A DNA stretch of 64,000 nt from Rahnella aceris (GTDB lineage Bacteria; Pseudomonadota; Gammaproteobacteria; Enterobacterales; Enterobacteriaceae): contig NZ_JAADJV010000004.1 of NCBI RefSeq assembly GCF_011684115.1, forward strand, positions 124,001 through 188,000, read 5' to 3'. The notes under the pieces were generated by a model. That model was given only the letters and a program-made list of their open reading frames with translations. It made no database searches and was not told the origin of the DNA. A program made the translations under genes and the position numbers. Shown piece after piece: positions 9,485-19,409 of the stretch. The first letter of the stretch is position 1. The number at the start of each line of letters is the position of its first letter.

Positions 9485-11815
9485 ATGAATGATCAACTGA
9501 GCCGCATTATCGCAAGTGAATTGCAGGTTCGCCCGGAGCAGGTTGCTTCCGTGGTGCGTCTGCTGGATGAAGGTAATACCGTGCCGTTTATTGCGCGGTA
9601 TCGTAAGGAAGTCACCGGTGGGTTGGACGATACCCAACTGCGTCAGTTGGACACCCGTCTGGGTTATCTGCGGGAGCTGGAAGACCGCCGCCAGACCATC
9701 CTCAAATCTATCGAGGAACAGGGCAAACTCAGCGACGACCTGGCAAAAGCCATTAATACCACGCTGAGCAAAACCGAGCTGGAAGACCTTTACCTGCCGT
9801 TCAAACCCAAGCGCCGCACGCGCGGACAAATCGCTATCGAAGCCGGTCTGGAGCCGCTGGCCGAATTGCTGTGGAACGAGCCACAAAACGAGCCGGACGC
9901 TGCTGCCGCAAAATTCATTGATGCCGATAAAGGCGTGGCCGACACCAAAGCTGCCCTTGATGGCGCACGTTACATTCTGATGGAGCGTTTCGCTGAAGAT
10001 GCCGCGCTGCTGGCGAAAGTCCGCGATTACCTGTGGAAAAACGCCCATCTGACGTCCCGGATGGTGGAAGGTAAAGAGCAGGAAGGCGCGAAATTCCGCG
10101 ACTATTTCGACCATCACGAACCGATTTCTCAGGTGCCTTCGCACCGCGCGCTGGCGATGTTCCGCGGCCGCAACGAAGGTATCTTACAACTGGCGCTGAA
10201 TGCCGATCCGCAGCATGACGAGCCGCCAAAAGAAAGCTATGCCGAACAACTGATCATCGACCATCTGGGCCTGCGCCTGAACAACGCGCCTGCTGACGTC
10301 TGGCGTCGTGCCGTGGTCAACTGGACATGGCGTATCAAAGTGCTGCTGCACCTCGAAACCGAGCTGATGGGCACCGTGCGCGAACGCGCCGAAGATGAAG
10401 CGATCAACGTTTTTGCCCGCAACATGCACGATTTGCTGATGGCCGCCCCCGCCGGTATGCGCGCCACTATGGGTCTCGATCCGGGTTTACGTACCGGTGT
10501 AAAAGTCGCCGTTGTGGATAACACCGGCAAACTGGTGGATATCGATACGGTTTATCCCCACACCGGTCAGGCTGCAAAAGCCGCACAACAGGTTGCCGCG
10601 CTGTGCATCAAACATAATGTCGAACTGGTGGCGATCGGTAATGGCACCGCGTCCCGCGAGACCGAGCGCTTCTTCCTTGAGCTGCAAAAACAGTTCCCGG
10701 CGGTAAAAGCGCAGAAAGTGATTGTCAGTGAAGCCGGTGCATCGGTGTATTCCGCCTCCGAACTGGCGGCGCTGGAATTCCCGGATCTGGATGTTTCTAT
10801 TCGCGGCGCAGTCTCTATCGCCCGTCGATTACAAGATCCGCTGGCGGAGCTGGTGAAAATCGACCCGAAATCCATCGGTGTTGGTCAGTATCAGCACGAC
10901 GTCAGCCAGTCTCAGCTGGCGAAAAAACTCGATACCGTGGTCGAAGACTGCGTGAACGCCGTGGGTGTTGATCTCAATACCGCATCCGTTCCCCTGCTGA
11001 CCCGCGTGGCCGGTCTGACACGCATGATGGCGCAGAATATCGTTAACTGGCGCGACGAAAACGGTCAGTTCCGTAACCGCGAACAGTTGCTGAAAGTCAG
11101 CCGTCTGGGGCCAAAAGCCTTTGAGCAATGCGCGGGCTTCCTGCGTATCAACCACGGCGACAACCCGCTTGATGCCTCGACAGTTCACCCGGAAACCTAT
11201 CCGGTAGTGGAACGCATTCTGGCGGCGACACAGCTGGCGCTGAAAGAACTGATGGGCGATTCCAATGTGCTGCGTGGCCTGAAAGCCAGCGAATTCACCG
11301 ATGAGCAGTTCGGTGTGCCGACGGTCACCGACATTATCAAAGAGCTGGAAAAACCGGGGCACGATCCGCGTCCAGAGTTTAAAACCGCGACCTTTGCCGA
11401 GGGCGTGGAAACCATGAACGACCTGATGCCGGGCATGATCCTCGAAGGCTCTGTCACTAACGTCACCAACTTTGGTGCGTTCGTCGATATTGGTGTCCAT
11501 CAGGACGGCCTGGTTCACATCTCGTCACTGGCGAACAAATTCGTCGAAGATCCCCACACAGTGGTGAAAGCCGGCGACATCGTCAAAGTCAAAGTGATGG
11601 AAGTCGATCTGCAACGCAAACGTATCGCGCTGACCATGCGACTGGACGAGCAACCGGGCGAAGCACCCGCGCGCCGTTCTTCCGCGCCAGCGTCAGATTC
11701 ACGAGACAATCAGAAACGCCACGCGCCAAACAAACCGTCGGGCCGCAATGCCGCGCCAGCAGGCAATAACGCGATGGCCGATGCTCTGGCCGCCGCGCTC
11801 GGCAAAAAACGTTAA
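9485..11815 (+). CDS. tex: Transcription accessory protein Tex
   Basis: 776-residue Tex/YhgF protein, a nucleic-acid-binding factor linked to transcription and RNA turnover. The N-terminal Tex helical domain is followed by a YqgF/RNase H-like fold ([17 protein letters not shown] at about 330-347), a helix-hairpin-helix pair ([46 protein letters not shown]) and an S1 RNA-binding domain ([26 protein letters not shown]). The C-terminal tail is low complexity (Arg, Pro, Ala, Asn) and ends in GKKR. Near full-length match to the E. coli protein, including the MNDxxxRII start. No strong ribosome site is visible before the ATG. Follows greB by 111 bases and ends at a clear terminator. Confidence 0.96.
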   Translation: MNDQLSRIIASELQVRPEQVASVVRLLDEGNTVPFIARYRKEVTGGLDDTQLRQLDTRLGYLRELEDRRQTILKSIEEQGKLSDDLAKAINTTLSKTELEDLYLPFKPKRRTRGQIAIEAGLEPLAELLWNEPQNEPDAAAAKFIDADKGVADTKAALDGARYILMERFAEDAALLAKVRDYLWKNAHLTSRMVEGKEQEGAKFRDYFDHHEPISQVPSHRALAMFRGRNEGILQLALNADPQHDEPPKESYAEQLIIDHLGLRLNNAPADVWRRAVVNWTWRIKVLLHLETELMGTVRERAEDEAINVFARNMHDLLMAAPAGMRATMGLDPGLRTGVKVAVVDNTGKLVDIDTVYPHTGQAAKAAQQVAALCIKHNVELVAIGNGTASRETERFFLELQKQFPAVKAQKVIVSEAGASVYSASELAALEFPDLDVSIRGAVSIARRLQDPLAELVKIDPKSIGVGQYQHDVSQSQLAKKLDTVVEDCVNAVGVDLNTASVPLLTRVAGLTRMMAQNIVNWRDENGQFRNREQLLKVSRLGPKAFEQCAGFLRINHGDNPLDASTVHPETYPVVERILAATQLALKELMGDSNVLRGLKASEFTDEQFGVPTVTDIIKELEKPGHDPRPEFKTATFAEGVETMNDLMPGMILEGSVTNVTNFGAFVDIGVHQDGLVHISSLANKFVEDPHTVVKAGDIVKVKVMEVDLQRKRIALTMRLDEQPGEAPARRSSAPASDSRDNQKRHAPNKPSGRNAAPAGNNAMADALAAALGKKR

Positions 11816-11839
11816 TTCTTCGTTTTTCCCCGCCACACC

Positions 11840-11868
11840 AAAGCCGCTGATATCCAGCGGCTTTTTTT
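11840..11868 (+). terminator. Rho-independent terminator after tex
   Basis: Stem AAAGCCGCTG (11840-11849) and CAGCGGCTTT (11855-11864) with a 5-base loop, running into seven T residues. It lies 24 bases after the tex stop. Confidence 0.92.
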
Positions 11869-11917
11869 ATGTATCTTTTTTCGACACTTTTTAAACTCTG
11901 TCTTAATGAATCAATCA

Positions 11918-11931
11918 CTGAGGTAAATCAA
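11918..11931. promoter_or_regulatory. Possible FNR site upstream of feoA
   Basis: CTGAG-GTAA-ATCAA resembles the FNR consensus TTGAT-N4-ATCAA, with one perfect half and one weak half. It lies about 280 bases before feoA. FNR activation of feo under anaerobiosis is known in E. coli; the site here is only suggestive. Apart from this, the Fur-like box and the short hairpin listed below, nothing was identified in the 345 bases between the tex terminator and feoA. Confidence 0.3.
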
Positions 11932-12024
11932 TAAATCGGCCATCCGGCAGGCATACGATAGCGACGCGGTGGAGATTCCCGTGAAGAGGCACCCCCTCTT
12001 TTCTTTTGTCTCTATACGCGTACT

Positions 12025-12043
12025 AATTATGATAACTATTCTC
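12025..12043. promoter_or_regulatory. Fur-box-like sequence upstream of feoA
   Basis: AATTATGATAACTATTCTC agrees at 14 of 19 positions with the Fur consensus GATAATGATAATCATTATC and sits about 170 bases before the feoA start. Iron repression of feoABC by Fur is established in E. coli, so the placement is sensible. Confidence 0.5.
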
Positions 12044-12073
12044 GTTTGTACTTCTTTGCGTATTCAATACGCC

Positions 12074-12090
12074 GTCAGCCACAGGCTGAC
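12074..12090 (+). other. Short hairpin in the feoA upstream region
   Basis: Perfect 7-bp inverted repeat GTCAGCC/GGCTGAC around ACA. If transcription starts near the Fur-like box, it would lie in the feoA 5' leader. There is no T-run, so it is not a terminator; its role is unknown. Confidence 0.3.
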
Positions 12091-12213
12091 AATTTCGCAC
12101 CATGGACAATTTCTGAGCAATATTTCGCAGTTAAGTGAGATCACCGGGCACGGAAGCGCGGCGTAACCTTTGTCACGCTGCCCCCAAAATGCCTGAATGC
12201 TTCGCGAGGAACT

Positions 12214-12438
12214 ATGCAACTTCAATCAAAACGTGCTTATAAAATTACCGGCTTTTCACACGAAATCAGCCCGGCTTACCGGCAGAAACTGTTGTCACTC
12301 GGGATGTTACCGGGGTCATTTTTCAACATTATCCGCGTTGCGCCGATGGGTGATCCGGTACAAATCGAAACCCGCCGTACCAGCCTCGTCGTCCGCAGAA
12401 AAGACCTCGATCTCCTCCAGCTCGAGATGATGGCCTGA
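12214..12438 (+). CDS. feoA: Ferrous iron transport protein A
   Basis: 74-residue SH3-like FeoA, a small cytoplasmic partner of the FeoB ferrous iron transporter. The sequence [14 protein letters not shown] and [43 protein letters not shown] matches the family over its full length. The start follows GAGGAACT, a good ribosome site. First gene of feoABC; feoB begins 87 bases later. Confidence 0.97.
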   Translation: MQLQSKRAYKITGFSHEISPAYRQKLLSLGMLPGSFFNIIRVAPMGDPVQIETRRTSLVVRRKDLDLLQLEMMA

Positions 12439-12524
12439 TCCCAACATCAGGCCTTTGACAGTTCATTTTTCGCTGCGGCCCCGGGCTTGCATGTTTACCT
12501 TTTCTGACACGTAGATTTTATCGA

Positions 12525-14843
12525 ATGAAACCATTAACGATCGGCCTGATTGGTAACCCAAACTCAGGTAAGACCACGCTTTTCAATCAGTTAACCGGTT
12601 CACGCCAGCGTGTCGGTAACTGGGCAGGCGTGACCGTCGAGCGCAAAGAAGGTCAGTTTGCCACCGCAGCGCACCAGATTACGCTGGTGGATTTACCGGG
12701 TACCTATTCCCTGACCACCATTTCCGAGCAAACTTCGCTCGATGAACAAATTGCCTGCCATTACATTCTGAGCGGCGACGCGGATCTGATGATCAACGTC
12801 GTCGATGCCTCAAACCTCGAGCGCAATTTATACCTGACACTGCAACTGCTGGAACTGGGCGTGCCATGCATCGTGGCGCTGAACATGCTGGATATCGCCA
12901 AAATCCAGAACATCAATATTGATATCCCTGCGCTGTCTGCTCGTCTGGGTTGCCCTGTGGTGGCGCTGGTTTCTACCCGTGCCAGCGGCATCAAAGAACT
13001 GAAAGCCGCCATCGACGAATTGCCACAAGTGGCTGTGCTGGAACGTGTGCAATATCATCCGGTTTTACAACAGGAAGTCGATGTCTTGGCCGCCGAAATG
13101 CCGCCAGCCATGGCGCTGCAACAACGCCGCTGGCTGGCACTGCAAATTCTTGAAGGGGATATTTATAGCCAGACGCACGCAGGCAACGCACAGGCATTAT
13201 TGCCGCAGGTGAGAGCCCGGCTGGCTGAGCAGAAACTGGACGATCCGGCACTGCTGATCGCCGATGCGCGTTATCAGAGCATCGCGGCGCTTTGCGCAGA
13301 GATCAGCAACTCCCACCTTACGGCGCCGAATAAACTGACGCAGGTGCTCGATCGCGTGATCCTCAACCGCTTTCTGGGCGTACCGATTTTCCTGCTGGTG
13401 ATGTATCTGATGTTCGTGCTGGCCATCAACATCGGTGGTGCGCTGCAGCCGATTTTCGATATCGGCTCCGCCGCGATTTTCATTCAGGGCATGCAGTGGA
13501 TTGGCTTTACCCTGCATTTCCCGCAATGGCTGACCATTTTTCTGGCACAGGGGCTGGGTGGCGGTATCAATACCGTGCTGCCGCTGGTGCCACAAATCGG
13601 CATGATGTATCTGTTTCTGTCGTTCCTTGAAGACTCCGGTTATATGGCACGTGCCGCGTTCGTCATGGACAGGCTGATGCAGTCGCTCGGCCTGCCGGGT
13701 AAATCCTTCGTGCCACTGATTGTCGGTTTCGGCTGTAACGTGCCGTCTATTATGGGTGCCCGCACGCTGGATGCGCCGCGTGAAAGGCTGATCACCGTGA
13801 TGATGGCGCCGTTCATGTCATGCGGCGCACGTCTGGCGATTTTTGCGGTGTTCTCTGCGGCCTTTTTCGGGCAGGACGGCGCATCCGTGGTGTTCTCGCT
13901 GTATCTGTTGGGCATCGTGGTCGCTATCCTGACCGGACTGCTGCTGAAATACACCATCATGCGCGGCGAAGCCTCGCCGTTTGTGATGGAACTGCCGGTG
14001 TATCACGTTCCGCACCTGAAAAGCCTGCTGCTGCAAACGTGGCAACGTCTGAAAGGTTTCGTACTGCGCGCCGGTAAGGTGATCGTGATTGCCAGTATTT
14101 TCATCGGCGCACTGAACAGTTTCTCGTTCAGCGGCAAGGCGGTGGATAACATCAATGACTCGGCGCTGGCGTCAGTCAGTAAAGTGCTGACACCGGTGCT
14201 CTCGCCGATGGGCGTACATCCTGACAACTGGCAGGCGACCGTGGGTCTGGTCACCGGTGCGATGGCAAAAGAGGTGGTGGTCGGTACGCTGAACACGCTA
14301 TATACCGCCGAACACATCACCAATGAAGCCTTCGATGCGGCCAGTTTTAACCTGTTCGATGAACTGGGCGGCGCGGTAAAAGAAACCTGGCAGGGTCTGA
14401 AAGATACCTTCAGCATCAGCGTGCTGTCGAACCCGATCGAAGCCAGCAAAGGCGACGGTGAAATGGGCGTCAGCTCAATGGGCGTCATGAGCACCAAATT
14501 TGGTTCGGCGATTTCGGCTTACAGCTACCTGATCTTTGTATTGCTTTACGTGCCTTGCGTCTCGGTGATGGGGGCGATTGCCCGTGAAACCAGCCGTAGC
14601 TGGATGACGTTCTCGATCTTCTGGGGGCTGAACGTGGCGTACTCACTGGCAACCCTGTTCTATCAGGCGGCAACGTTCAGCACGCATCCGGCACACAGCG
14701 CGGGCATTATCCTGATCGTACTGATCTTCAATGCCCTCGTCTTAACCGCCCTGCGCAAAGCCCGCAGCCGGGTCAGCGTTCATCTGCAACCGCGCAATGT
14801 GGCGGCCTGTTGTAAACCCGCTACCGGCAGCGATTGCCATTAG
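12525..14843 (+). CDS. feoB: Ferrous iron transport protein B
   Basis: 772-residue inner-membrane ferrous iron permease with an N-terminal G domain. GTPase motifs are G1 GNPNSGKT (10-17), G3 DLPG (56-59) and G4 NMLD (120-123). A GDI-like helical region follows, then a membrane domain with Gate motifs, including [12 protein letters not shown] and [12 protein letters not shown]. The C-terminus ends with two Cys residues ([12 protein letters not shown]), also seen in related enterobacterial FeoB proteins. The stop (TAG, 14841-14843) lies 8 bases before the feoC start. Synteny and length match E. coli. Confidence 0.98.
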   Translation: MKPLTIGLIGNPNSGKTTLFNQLTGSRQRVGNWAGVTVERKEGQFATAAHQITLVDLPGTYSLTTISEQTSLDEQIACHYILSGDADLMINVVDASNLERNLYLTLQLLELGVPCIVALNMLDIAKIQNINIDIPALSARLGCPVVALVSTRASGIKELKAAIDELPQVAVLERVQYHPVLQQEVDVLAAEMPPAMALQQRRWLALQILEGDIYSQTHAGNAQALLPQVRARLAEQKLDDPALLIADARYQSIAALCAEISNSHLTAPNKLTQVLDRVILNRFLGVPIFLLVMYLMFVLAINIGGALQPIFDIGSAAIFIQGMQWIGFTLHFPQWLTIFLAQGLGGGINTVLPLVPQIGMMYLFLSFLEDSGYMARAAFVMDRLMQSLGLPGKSFVPLIVGFGCNVPSIMGARTLDAPRERLITVMMAPFMSCGARLAIFAVFSAAFFGQDGASVVFSLYLLGIVVAILTGLLLKYTIMRGEASPFVMELPVYHVPHLKSLLLQTWQRLKGFVLRAGKVIVIASIFIGALNSFSFSGKAVDNINDSALASVSKVLTPVLSPMGVHPDNWQATVGLVTGAMAKEVVVGTLNTLYTAEHITNEAFDAASFNLFDELGGAVKETWQGLKDTFSISVLSNPIEASKGDGEMGVSSMGVMSTKFGSAISAYSYLIFVLLYVPCVSVMGAIARETSRSWMTFSIFWGLNVAYSLATLFYQAATFSTHPAHSAGIILIVLIFNALVLTALRKARSRVSVHLQPRNVAACCKPATGSDCH

Positions 14844-14851
14844 GAGATGAG

Positions 14852-15091
14852 ATGACCAGTCTGATTCAGGTTCGCGACAGTCTCGCACTGGCCGGGCGGG
14901 CAGATGCCCGCCAGCTCAGCCATCAGCTTAATGCACCACAACCGCTGGTGCAGGCGATGCTTGAACGGCTGGTCGCCATGCGCAAAGCAGAAGTGGTCGA
15001 AGCTGATGACAGTTGTCTGAGCGGCAGTTGTAAAAGCTGCGCCGACGGCAAGAAATGCCTCACGGTGAGCTATCAGCTCACCCGACACTGA
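14852..15091 (+). CDS. feoC: Ferrous iron transport protein C
   Basis: 79-residue winged-helix protein with the four-cysteine insert [15 protein letters not shown] of enterobacterial FeoC, thought to bind an iron-sulfur cluster and to protect or regulate FeoB. The ATG at 14852 follows TAGGAGATGAG and matches the family start M-x-S-L-I-Q-V-R-D. An in-frame ATG at 14834 inside feoB would add six residues and has no family support. Third gene of feoABC. Confidence 0.95.
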   Translation: MTSLIQVRDSLALAGRADARQLSHQLNAPQPLVQAMLERLVAMRKAEVVEADDSCLSGSCKSCADGKKCLTVSYQLTRH

Positions 15092-15105
15092 TTCAAAGCC
15101 TTTCC

Positions 15106-15128
15106 TGATAGCCGCGTCGCGGCTATCA
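15106..15128. terminator. Hairpin between feoC and mdcR
   Basis: Perfect inverted repeat TGATAGCCGCG/CGCGGCTATCA with almost no loop, 15 bases after feoC. There is no T-run, so if it stops feo transcription it is not a classic intrinsic terminator. It could also be a dyad in the mdcR promoter region. Confidence 0.4.
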
Positions 15129-15159
15129 TCACTCCTCGTTTACGCCCGCAGGAGCCTGC

Positions 15160-16080
15160 ATGATCGACAGTGAAATCACCTTCCGTAAACTCGAAATCTT
15201 CCTCGCTTATATGGAAAAGCAAAACATCACGCGTACTGCTGAACAACTCGGTCTGAGCAGCGTCAGCGTGCATCGCGCCCTGCATTCACTGGAAGAAGGT
15301 TTACGTTGCCCGCTGTTTATCCATCGTGGCCGCAATCTGCTGCCGCTGCCTGCGGCTGAAGCGCTGCTGGAGCACGCGACGCAGGTCATCGAGCAAATGG
15401 AACACGGTATCCTGGCGACCCGGCGCGCCGCCGGTTTTGGCGATAAGCGGCTGAAAGTCGGCACGTTATATTCGCTGACGCTGGAAACCATTCCGCGCCT
15501 GATCATGGGGCTGAAACTGCGCCGTCCGGAGCTTGAACTGGAACTGGTGATGGGGTCCAACAATGATTTACTGCACAAGCTGGAAGACGGTCAGCTGGAT
15601 GCCATCCTGATTTCGACCAGTGATTCCAATGTCGATGCCCAGCGTTACGATCAGTTGCCGCTGTTTCAGGACGATATCTTCCTCGCCGCACCGGCCAGCG
15701 CAGAACTGATTTCAGAAGGCACAGCGGATTTACGCGATTACAAACAGAAGAAATTCGTGTCGCTGGCTGAAGGGTTCGCCACCTATCACGGCTTTCAGGA
15801 AGCCTTCCAGGTCGCCGGTTTCGAACCGGATATCGTGACGCGGGTGAATGATATTTTCTCGATGCTGAGTCTGGTGCAGGCGGGTGTCGGTTACACACTG
15901 ATTCCCGGCAGGATGAAAGGCGTGTATGAGAATACGGTAAAATTACTGCCACTGGCTGAAGCCTACCAGATGCGCCAGACCATTTCGCTGGTCTTTCCGC
16001 ACAGCCGCGAGCACGACCCGAATCTGCTCGCCCTCGCCGCTGAAAGCCGGATGTATGCGCTAGCGAGCAGAAAGCGCTGA
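15160..16080 (+). CDS. mdcR: LysR-family malonate utilization regulator
   Basis: 306-residue LysR-type regulator. The N-terminal winged helix-turn-helix is clear (FRKLEIFLAYMEKQNITRTAEQLGLSSVSVHRALHSLEEGLRCPLF); the rest is the effector-binding domain (LKVGTLYSLTLETIPRLIMGL, then DAILISTSDS). The sequence and the neighbouring mdc cluster identify it as MdcR, the known activator of malonate decarboxylase operons. It lies at the distal end of the operon and converges on it, rather than beside the mdcA promoter. Its last 21 bases overlap the 3' end of the DUF2442 gene on the other strand. ATG at 15160 follows CAGGAGCCTGC, a good ribosome site. Confidence 0.9.
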   Translation: MIDSEITFRKLEIFLAYMEKQNITRTAEQLGLSSVSVHRALHSLEEGLRCPLFIHRGRNLLPLPAAEALLEHATQVIEQMEHGILATRRAAGFGDKRLKVGTLYSLTLETIPRLIMGLKLRRPELELELVMGSNNDLLHKLEDGQLDAILISTSDSNVDAQRYDQLPLFQDDIFLAAPASAELISEGTADLRDYKQKKFVSLAEGFATYHGFQEAFQVAGFEPDIVTRVNDIFSMLSLVQAGVGYTLIPGRMKGVYENTVKLLPLAEAYQMRQTISLVFPHSREHDPNLLALAAESRMYALASRKR

Positions 16081-16326
16081 CGCATTCGTATGGGTCGCCG
16101 GTTTAGCGATCGGCTTTCCCACGATTAAGCCCTCAATGGAAATATCTTCATCCAGAGCATCCCAATGCAAACCATAAGCACTGGTTTCGCAATCCTGACG
16201 CTGTGCGGGTGTTGCGTTCAGCAGAACAGGAAATTGCGCCAGCGGCACTGTCAGGATCTGGCCATCTTCAAGAGTCACCCACATTGTACTTTCATCAAAA
16301 CGAACACTTTTAGGCGAAATATTCAT
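16060..16326 (-). CDS. DUF2442 family small protein
   Basis: 88-residue protein matching DUF2442: SPKSVRFDESTMWVTLEDGQILTVPLAQFPVLL and the signature GLHWDALDEDISIEGLIVGKP. The function is not established; the family is often found paired with DUF4160 and is treated as a candidate antitoxin in predictions. Its start overlaps the end of the DUF4160 gene by 17 bases, implying translational coupling. It is convergent with mdcR, with a 21-base overlap of the 3' ends. Confidence 0.85.
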   Translation of the reverse strand: MNISPKSVRFDESTMWVTLEDGQILTVPLAQFPVLLNATPAQRQDCETSAYGLHWDALDEDISIEGLIVGKPIAKPATHTNASALSAR

Positions 16327-16549
16327 TCCATGCTCCTTGAAATAGTGTCTGATAAACGTTAGTTAACGTTATAATTTCCCTGATCTCTTTGGCAGAAAAA
16401 CCTGTCTGGCGACATAGGGCAACAGGTGAAAGCCATAGTTTGGCTTCTTTCTGACCAGATCTTACATGAATATGATGCGGTTCAAGAGGATTTCCTTCAT
16501 TGGAATAGAAGAAAAAACGGTAATTTTTAAAGCGTAGTATCACTGGCAT
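16310..16549 (-). CDS. DUF4160 family small protein
   Basis: 79-residue DUF4160 protein: MPVILRFKNYRFFFYSNEGNP, then EPHHIHVRSGQKEAKLW. The EPxHIHV motif is the family hallmark. An upstream in-frame start at 16600 would add 17 residues and run into the mdcH terminator; the family begins at MPxI, so 16549 is used. First gene of a two-gene unit with the DUF2442 gene. Function unknown; a toxin-antitoxin role has been proposed for such pairs but cannot be shown here. Confidence 0.85.
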   Translation of the reverse strand: MPVILRFKNYRFFFYSNEGNPLEPHHIHVRSGQKEAKLWLSPVALCRQTGFSAKEIREIITLTNVYQTLFQGAWNEYFA

Positions 16550-16586
16550 GGCGGTGACTTCCCTGTATAAACAGTCCGATAAAAAC

Positions 16587-16615
16587 AAAAAACCTTTCAC
16601 TCAGGAAAGGCTTTT
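16587..16615 (-). terminator. Terminator of the mdc operon
   Basis: Stem CCTTTC/GAAAGG with a 6-base loop, followed on the minus strand by six T residues, 35 bases after the mdcH stop. It separates the mdc operon from the DUF4160/DUF2442 pair. It also has a CTTTT run on the plus side. Confidence 0.8.
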
Positions 16616-16649
16616 ATTCCGTAGTATCACCAACCTATCACGCCTTTAA

Positions 16650-17585
16650 TCAGCGTTCGTTTTGCCGTAACCGTGTTGCGAGACGTCGCGCAACCTGCAT
16701 ACCCGACTGGCATAACGACAGCGCTTCGCCCTGCTCCATCGCGCGGCGTGTCAGGCCGCTCAGCACCGCGCCCGGCGGCATTTCAATCGCCAGCCGTACA
16801 TCGCGCTGATACGCGGCAACCATGGCGTCACGCCAGTTGACAGTACGGGCCATGTTCATCGCCAGGTCGTCAGCGATTTTTTCCGGTTGCCAGTACACAC
16901 GCCCGGTTGTTCCGCTGAGATAACCACTGATCGGGCGGGAAATATGAATCTGTTTAAACGCCTCCACCAGTTTCGCCGCAGGCTGATCAAGCAGCGCACA
17001 GTGTGACGGCACACTGACCGCCAGCTGATGGGTTTTCTGTGCGCCCTGCGCTTTAGCGAGTTGCATCACCTGCGCCATCGCGGCATCGCTGCCGGCAATC
17101 ACCAGTTGATCTTCCGCGTTAATATTCGCCAGATATACCGGCGATTCTGCACTGTTGACCTGCGCCACCAGATCTTCAACCTGCATCTGACGCAGACCGG
17201 TGATCGCCGAGAGGCCAAAGCCCTGCGGATAAGCCTGTTGCATCAGCTCACCGCGCAGCGCGACCAGACGTACAGCATCGCAATAGTCGAGCGCACCGGC
17301 AATCACCGCCGCCGGAAACGCGCCAATCGACAGCCCGCTGCAAAAATCGGCTTCGATTCCTTCGGCCTGACATTGTTTCGCCCAGACCACACCGGCAATC
17401 AGTAAACACAGTTGTACCGCGCGGGTGGAACGCAGAGCATCGGCGCTGTCGAGCAGCAGAACGTCTTCATCCAGCGCGAGGCTGGCCTGTTCGATGAGGG
17501 AATGCGTGAGCGGGTTATCCGGCAGGCGATGCAGCATTTGCGGCACCTGCGGCCCTTGCCCGGGGAAGGTAAATAAGATTTTCAT
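16650..17585 (-). CDS. mdcH: Malonate decarboxylase epsilon subunit (malonyl transferase)
   Basis: 311-residue acyltransferase of the FabD type. It loads malonyl onto the acyl carrier subunit to start the decarboxylase cycle. FTFPGQGPQ is at the N-terminus and the nucleophile elbow GLSIG (Ser86) follows; a conserved His is seen in VPSHCALL. Last gene of the mdc operon, 27 bases after mdcG and followed by a terminator. Confidence 0.95.
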   Translation of the reverse strand: MKILFTFPGQGPQVPQMLHRLPDNPLTHSLIEQASLALDEDVLLLDSADALRSTRAVQLCLLIAGVVWAKQCQAEGIEADFCSGLSIGAFPAAVIAGALDYCDAVRLVALRGELMQQAYPQGFGLSAITGLRQMQVEDLVAQVNSAESPVYLANINAEDQLVIAGSDAAMAQVMQLAKAQGAQKTHQLAVSVPSHCALLDQPAAKLVEAFKQIHISRPISGYLSGTTGRVYWQPEKIADDLAMNMARTVNWRDAMVAAYQRDVRLAIEMPPGAVLSGLTRRAMEQGEALSLCQSGMQVARRLATRLRQNER

Positions 17586-17612
17586 CGTGCTCCTTGCTTC
17601 TTTTTGCGGGCC

Positions 17613-18239
17613 TTAGCCTGCCGGCGATTGCCACGGGTCACGCACCAGCAACGGGCCGGACGCCGTTTTCAGCATGATGTCACCGCCACGCAACCATTCG
17701 CTGAGGGCAAATCCCCCCTGCGGCGTATTGATCTGAACATCGGCGCGGCAGGGAAGCCGCTGAAGCTGGTCGTAAAAATCGGAAAACTGAGAAGGTTCTG
17801 CCGGTGTGTCGCAACGGACTAGTAAATCGAGATCGCTGTCGGCATGCATCACCGGCAGGTCACTGACCAGCGCGTAGGCGCAACTGCCCGTCACGCCCCA
17901 CGCGAAAGGCAGTTGCAGACTGCATAACGTGATCAGCGCCTGCACCGGTTGCTGAGACACAAACGGCGAGTGCAGTAATGCATTCACGTCGCTGACCAGT
18001 GATTCGGGCGTGACGACCCGCACCACCGCCGCCGGGTCAATCCAGGCGGCGGCTCGCTGAATACGGGTCAGCCCGCGAATACCCACCGGAACCGCACCGT
18101 CAGCACGCTTATCGCGACGCACTACCAGCGGCAGCGCAGTGCGCCAGCCGGTGTTTACCCATTCGGGTAAAGTGTCGTCGCTTTGCAGCGCTGAACGGTC
18201 GCTTATCCAGACAAAATCATGGGCACGCGGGTCACACAT
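17613..18239 (-). CDS. mdcG: Malonate decarboxylase holo-ACP synthase
   Basis: 208-residue phosphoribosyl-dephospho-CoA transferase that attaches the 2'-(5''-phosphoribosyl)-3'-dephospho-CoA group to the MdcC carrier. The nucleotidyltransferase signature DSDLDLLVRC is visible, preceded by WGVTGSCAYAL. ATG at 18239 is preferred to the in-frame TTG at 18245 because AAGGA lies at the right distance. It works with MdcB, which makes the prosthetic group precursor. Confidence 0.93.
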   Translation of the reverse strand: MCDPRAHDFVWISDRSALQSDDTLPEWVNTGWRTALPLVVRRDKRADGAVPVGIRGLTRIQRAAAWIDPAAVVRVVTPESLVSDVNALLHSPFVSQQPVQALITLCSLQLPFAWGVTGSCAYALVSDLPVMHADSDLDLLVRCDTPAEPSQFSDFYDQLQRLPCRADVQINTPQGGFALSEWLRGGDIMLKTASGPLLVRDPWQSPAG

Positions 18240-18256
18240 ATTCAATCCTTCTTAAA

Positions 18257-19219
18257 TCAATGCAATGCAGCGGTCAGTGAGATAAACAGCGGCAAAGTCA
18301 CGATACACAATACGGAACTGATCAGCAGTGATGCTTCTGCATCCGGGGACTGCACACCGAAACGGTTACCGAACACGATACCGAAGAAACCGGCAGACAG
18401 CGCAATCATCAGTATTGCGGTCACAGCAACCTGACCGCTCAGGCCAAATGCCAGAACCAGACCCCAGGCGATGAACGGCTGGATCAGGTTTTTCGCCACA
18501 CAAGACAACAACACCGGACCGTTAATTTTCAGTTTACGGGCTGACAGGATCACACCGGTCAGGAACAGCGCAGATGCGGTCGCTGACAACCCCAGCGGCT
18601 TGATCGAAGCCAGGAAAATTTCCGGCATTTTAATGCCAATCGCTGACAGGATCACGCCCAGCAATGGTGCCCAGACGATCGGTTTTTTCACTGAACGCCA
18701 CATCAGAACCGGCAGTAATGCCAGGGAAGATCCCTGATTTTCACCACTGAGACGCGCTTTTTCACGTTCAAGGATCAGCAGACAGAACGGCGTCATCAGC
18801 ACGGAACCGCAGGCGATAGAGACCGCGACGGACAGTGATGTTGACGGCGCATCACCCAGCACGCTGCCCAGAATAGGCAAACCCAGTGCCGCATAGTTCG
18901 GCAGTGCGACAGTCAGCGTCAGAACCGCCGCATCCTGCGCAGATTTTTTGAAGACTTTGGTGCAAATAAAGTAAATCGCTGCGTAGGTTATCCACATCGC
19001 CAGAACCAGCACCAGAATCAGCGGTGACTGTTCCACAATGCCCGCCCACGGGGTTTGTACGGTGGCTGCAAACAGCGCAGCAGGTAAAGCAAAATCCATC
19101 ACGAAAATATTCAGTAAAGAGACATTCTGGTTATCCACCATTTTCGCTTTCCCGGCGTAAAAACCGAGGATCATGATGACGAAAATAGGGGCAAGCGCGT
19201 GCAATATTACGTAAGTCAT
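18257..19219 (-). CDS. mdcF: Malonate transporter, auxin efflux carrier family
   Basis: 320-residue membrane protein of the AEC family with about ten hydrophobic segments; it starts MTYVILHALAPIFVIMILGF and contains the repeat-like DFALPAALF and ALPNYAALGLPILG helices. In mdc operons this protein is the predicted malonate importer. It lies between mdcE (190 bases upstream) and mdcG (17 bases downstream). Being in the cluster and of the right family supports malonate, but substrate is an inference. Confidence 0.85.
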   Translation of the reverse strand: MTYVILHALAPIFVIMILGFYAGKAKMVDNQNVSLLNIFVMDFALPAALFAATVQTPWAGIVEQSPLILVLVLAMWITYAAIYFICTKVFKKSAQDAAVLTLTVALPNYAALGLPILGSVLGDAPSTSLSVAVSIACGSVLMTPFCLLILEREKARLSGENQGSSLALLPVLMWRSVKKPIVWAPLLGVILSAIGIKMPEIFLASIKPLGLSATASALFLTGVILSARKLKINGPVLLSCVAKNLIQPFIAWGLVLAFGLSGQVAVTAILMIALSAGFFGIVFGNRFGVQSPDAEASLLISSVLCIVTLPLFISLTAALH

Positions 19220-19409
19220 AGCGTTTTTCCTGAGGCAAAAAATGATTGCTCAGTCGGCGCCGGTGCGATGGTTTTTTTAGTATGACAGTCCAGTTGCAGA
19301 CAACAGCAGGCCCTCGCCCGGACGGTATGTCAGGGCGGGAACCCGCAATGCGGCTGCGTCACGCTGTTTGCAGGTGCGTTACCGGTTGAGACTGAAAGTT
19401 GTTAACGAA
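19220..19409 (-). other. 190-base gap between mdcE and mdcF
   Basis: The only long gap in an otherwise tightly packed operon. It holds an imperfect inverted repeat (CGCCC ... GGGCG, about 19310-19337) and a short near-palindrome (CCGCAATGCGG). No open frame and no clear promoter or terminator. It could hold a processing site or an internal promoter. Confidence 0.3.

Noticed and set aside
11969..12166. Open frame of 65 codons upstream of feoA
   Set aside because: It covers the Fur-like box and the feo promoter region, has no family resemblance and no convincing ribosome site.
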